A program made the translations under genes and the position numbers. A DNA stretch of 5,349 nucleotides from Desulfuromonadales bacterium (GTDB lineage Bacteria; Desulfobacterota; Desulfuromonadia; Desulfuromonadales; BM103). The stretch covers positions 1-5,349 of the forward strand of contig JAOUDB010000206.1 of assembly GCA_029859485.1 (NCBI GenBank), in the 5' to 3' direction. Below the pieces are notes generated by a model. The model saw only the letters and a program-made list of their open reading frames with translations, did no database searches and was not told the DNA's origin. Numbering within the stretch: the first letter of the stretch is position 1; each line of letters starts with the position of its first letter. Positions 5,255-5,349 of the stretch are shown piece by piece.

Positions 5255-5349
5255 TTAAGGATGGGTTTCATTAATGCGTGTGAGTACAAATCTCTCTTGT
5301 GTTAGTTCCGGACGGTTCAAAGAGAGAGAAAGTCTATCGGCTTGCTTTT
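5255..5349. other. Right-edge region open on both strands
   Basis: On the minus strand one frame is open from the window edge to TAA at 5255-5257, giving 31 codons ending LTRINETHP, which could be the C-terminus of an upstream gene. A weak CCTT/AAGG hairpin followed by T6 (about 5235-5260) overlaps that stop and might terminate it. On the plus strand a frame beginning at ATG 5273 is also open to the edge, but it has no ribosome binding site. An inverted repeat of 8-bp arms (5291-5298 and 5320-5327) lies inside. I favour the minus-strand reading slightly but cannot confirm either. Confidence 0.25.

Noticed and set aside
5100..5280. A c-di-GMP (GEMM) riboswitch before the GSU3473-like gene
   Set aside because: Looked for because of the nearby PilZ gene, but the conserved GEMM core and tetraloop/receptor pattern could not be found.

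Overview
The window looks like chromosomal DNA of a Gram-negative, anaerobic-type bacterium. Desulfuromonadia (the Geobacter/Desulfuromonas group) is the best fit. The hints are an ethylbenzene-dehydrogenase-type heme protein with a Sec signal, a small protein resembling the GSU3473 family known from Geobacteraceae, a PilZ (c-di-GMP) protein, and the style of the RadA N-terminus. This placement is inferred from remembered family distributions; no search was run.

Layout from left to right. (1) Positions 1-249, minus strand: the first 83 codons of radA, cut by the window edge, with a near-consensus sigma70 promoter at 268-296. (2) 250-527: a spacer holding that promoter, a stop-poor GC-rich stretch, and the terminator (471-507) of the next gene. 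(3) 528-1412, minus: an exported 294-aa heme-b-type protein of the ethylbenzene dehydrogenase gamma-subunit family, with no partner subunits nearby. (4) 1413-1813: an AT-rich divergent spacer with an inverted repeat, a T8A8 palindrome and a possible promoter. (5) 1814-2041, plus: an unrecognised 75-aa protein with a good ribosome binding site. (6) 2061-2094: a strong two-way terminator between convergent genes. (7) 2126-3931, minus: a complete RecQ helicase with helicase, zinc/RQC and HRDC parts. (8) 3932-4351: a spacer without a confident gene, holding a broken hydrophobic reading frame. (9) 4352-4637, minus: a PilZ gene whose frame breaks at an 8-base T run. (10) 4638-4884: a spacer with a 7-bp inverted repeat. 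(11) 4885-5094, minus: a 69-aa GSU3473-like protein with an excellent ribosome binding site and a possibly structured leader. (12) 5095-5349: that leader, then an edge region open in one frame on each strand.

Functionally this is a mosaic of single-gene units, not one pathway. RadA and RecQ both serve recombinational DNA repair but are separated by two other genes and have their own signals. The heme protein would act in periplasmic electron transfer. The PilZ and GSU3473-like genes are neighbours on one strand and may relate to signalling, but a 247-nt gap and separate ribosome binding sites argue against a tight operon. I see no mobile element, CRISPR array, tRNA or rRNA. The most notable observation is the PilZ gene, which keeps both c-di-GMP binding motifs yet needs a one-base correction in a homopolymer to be read through.
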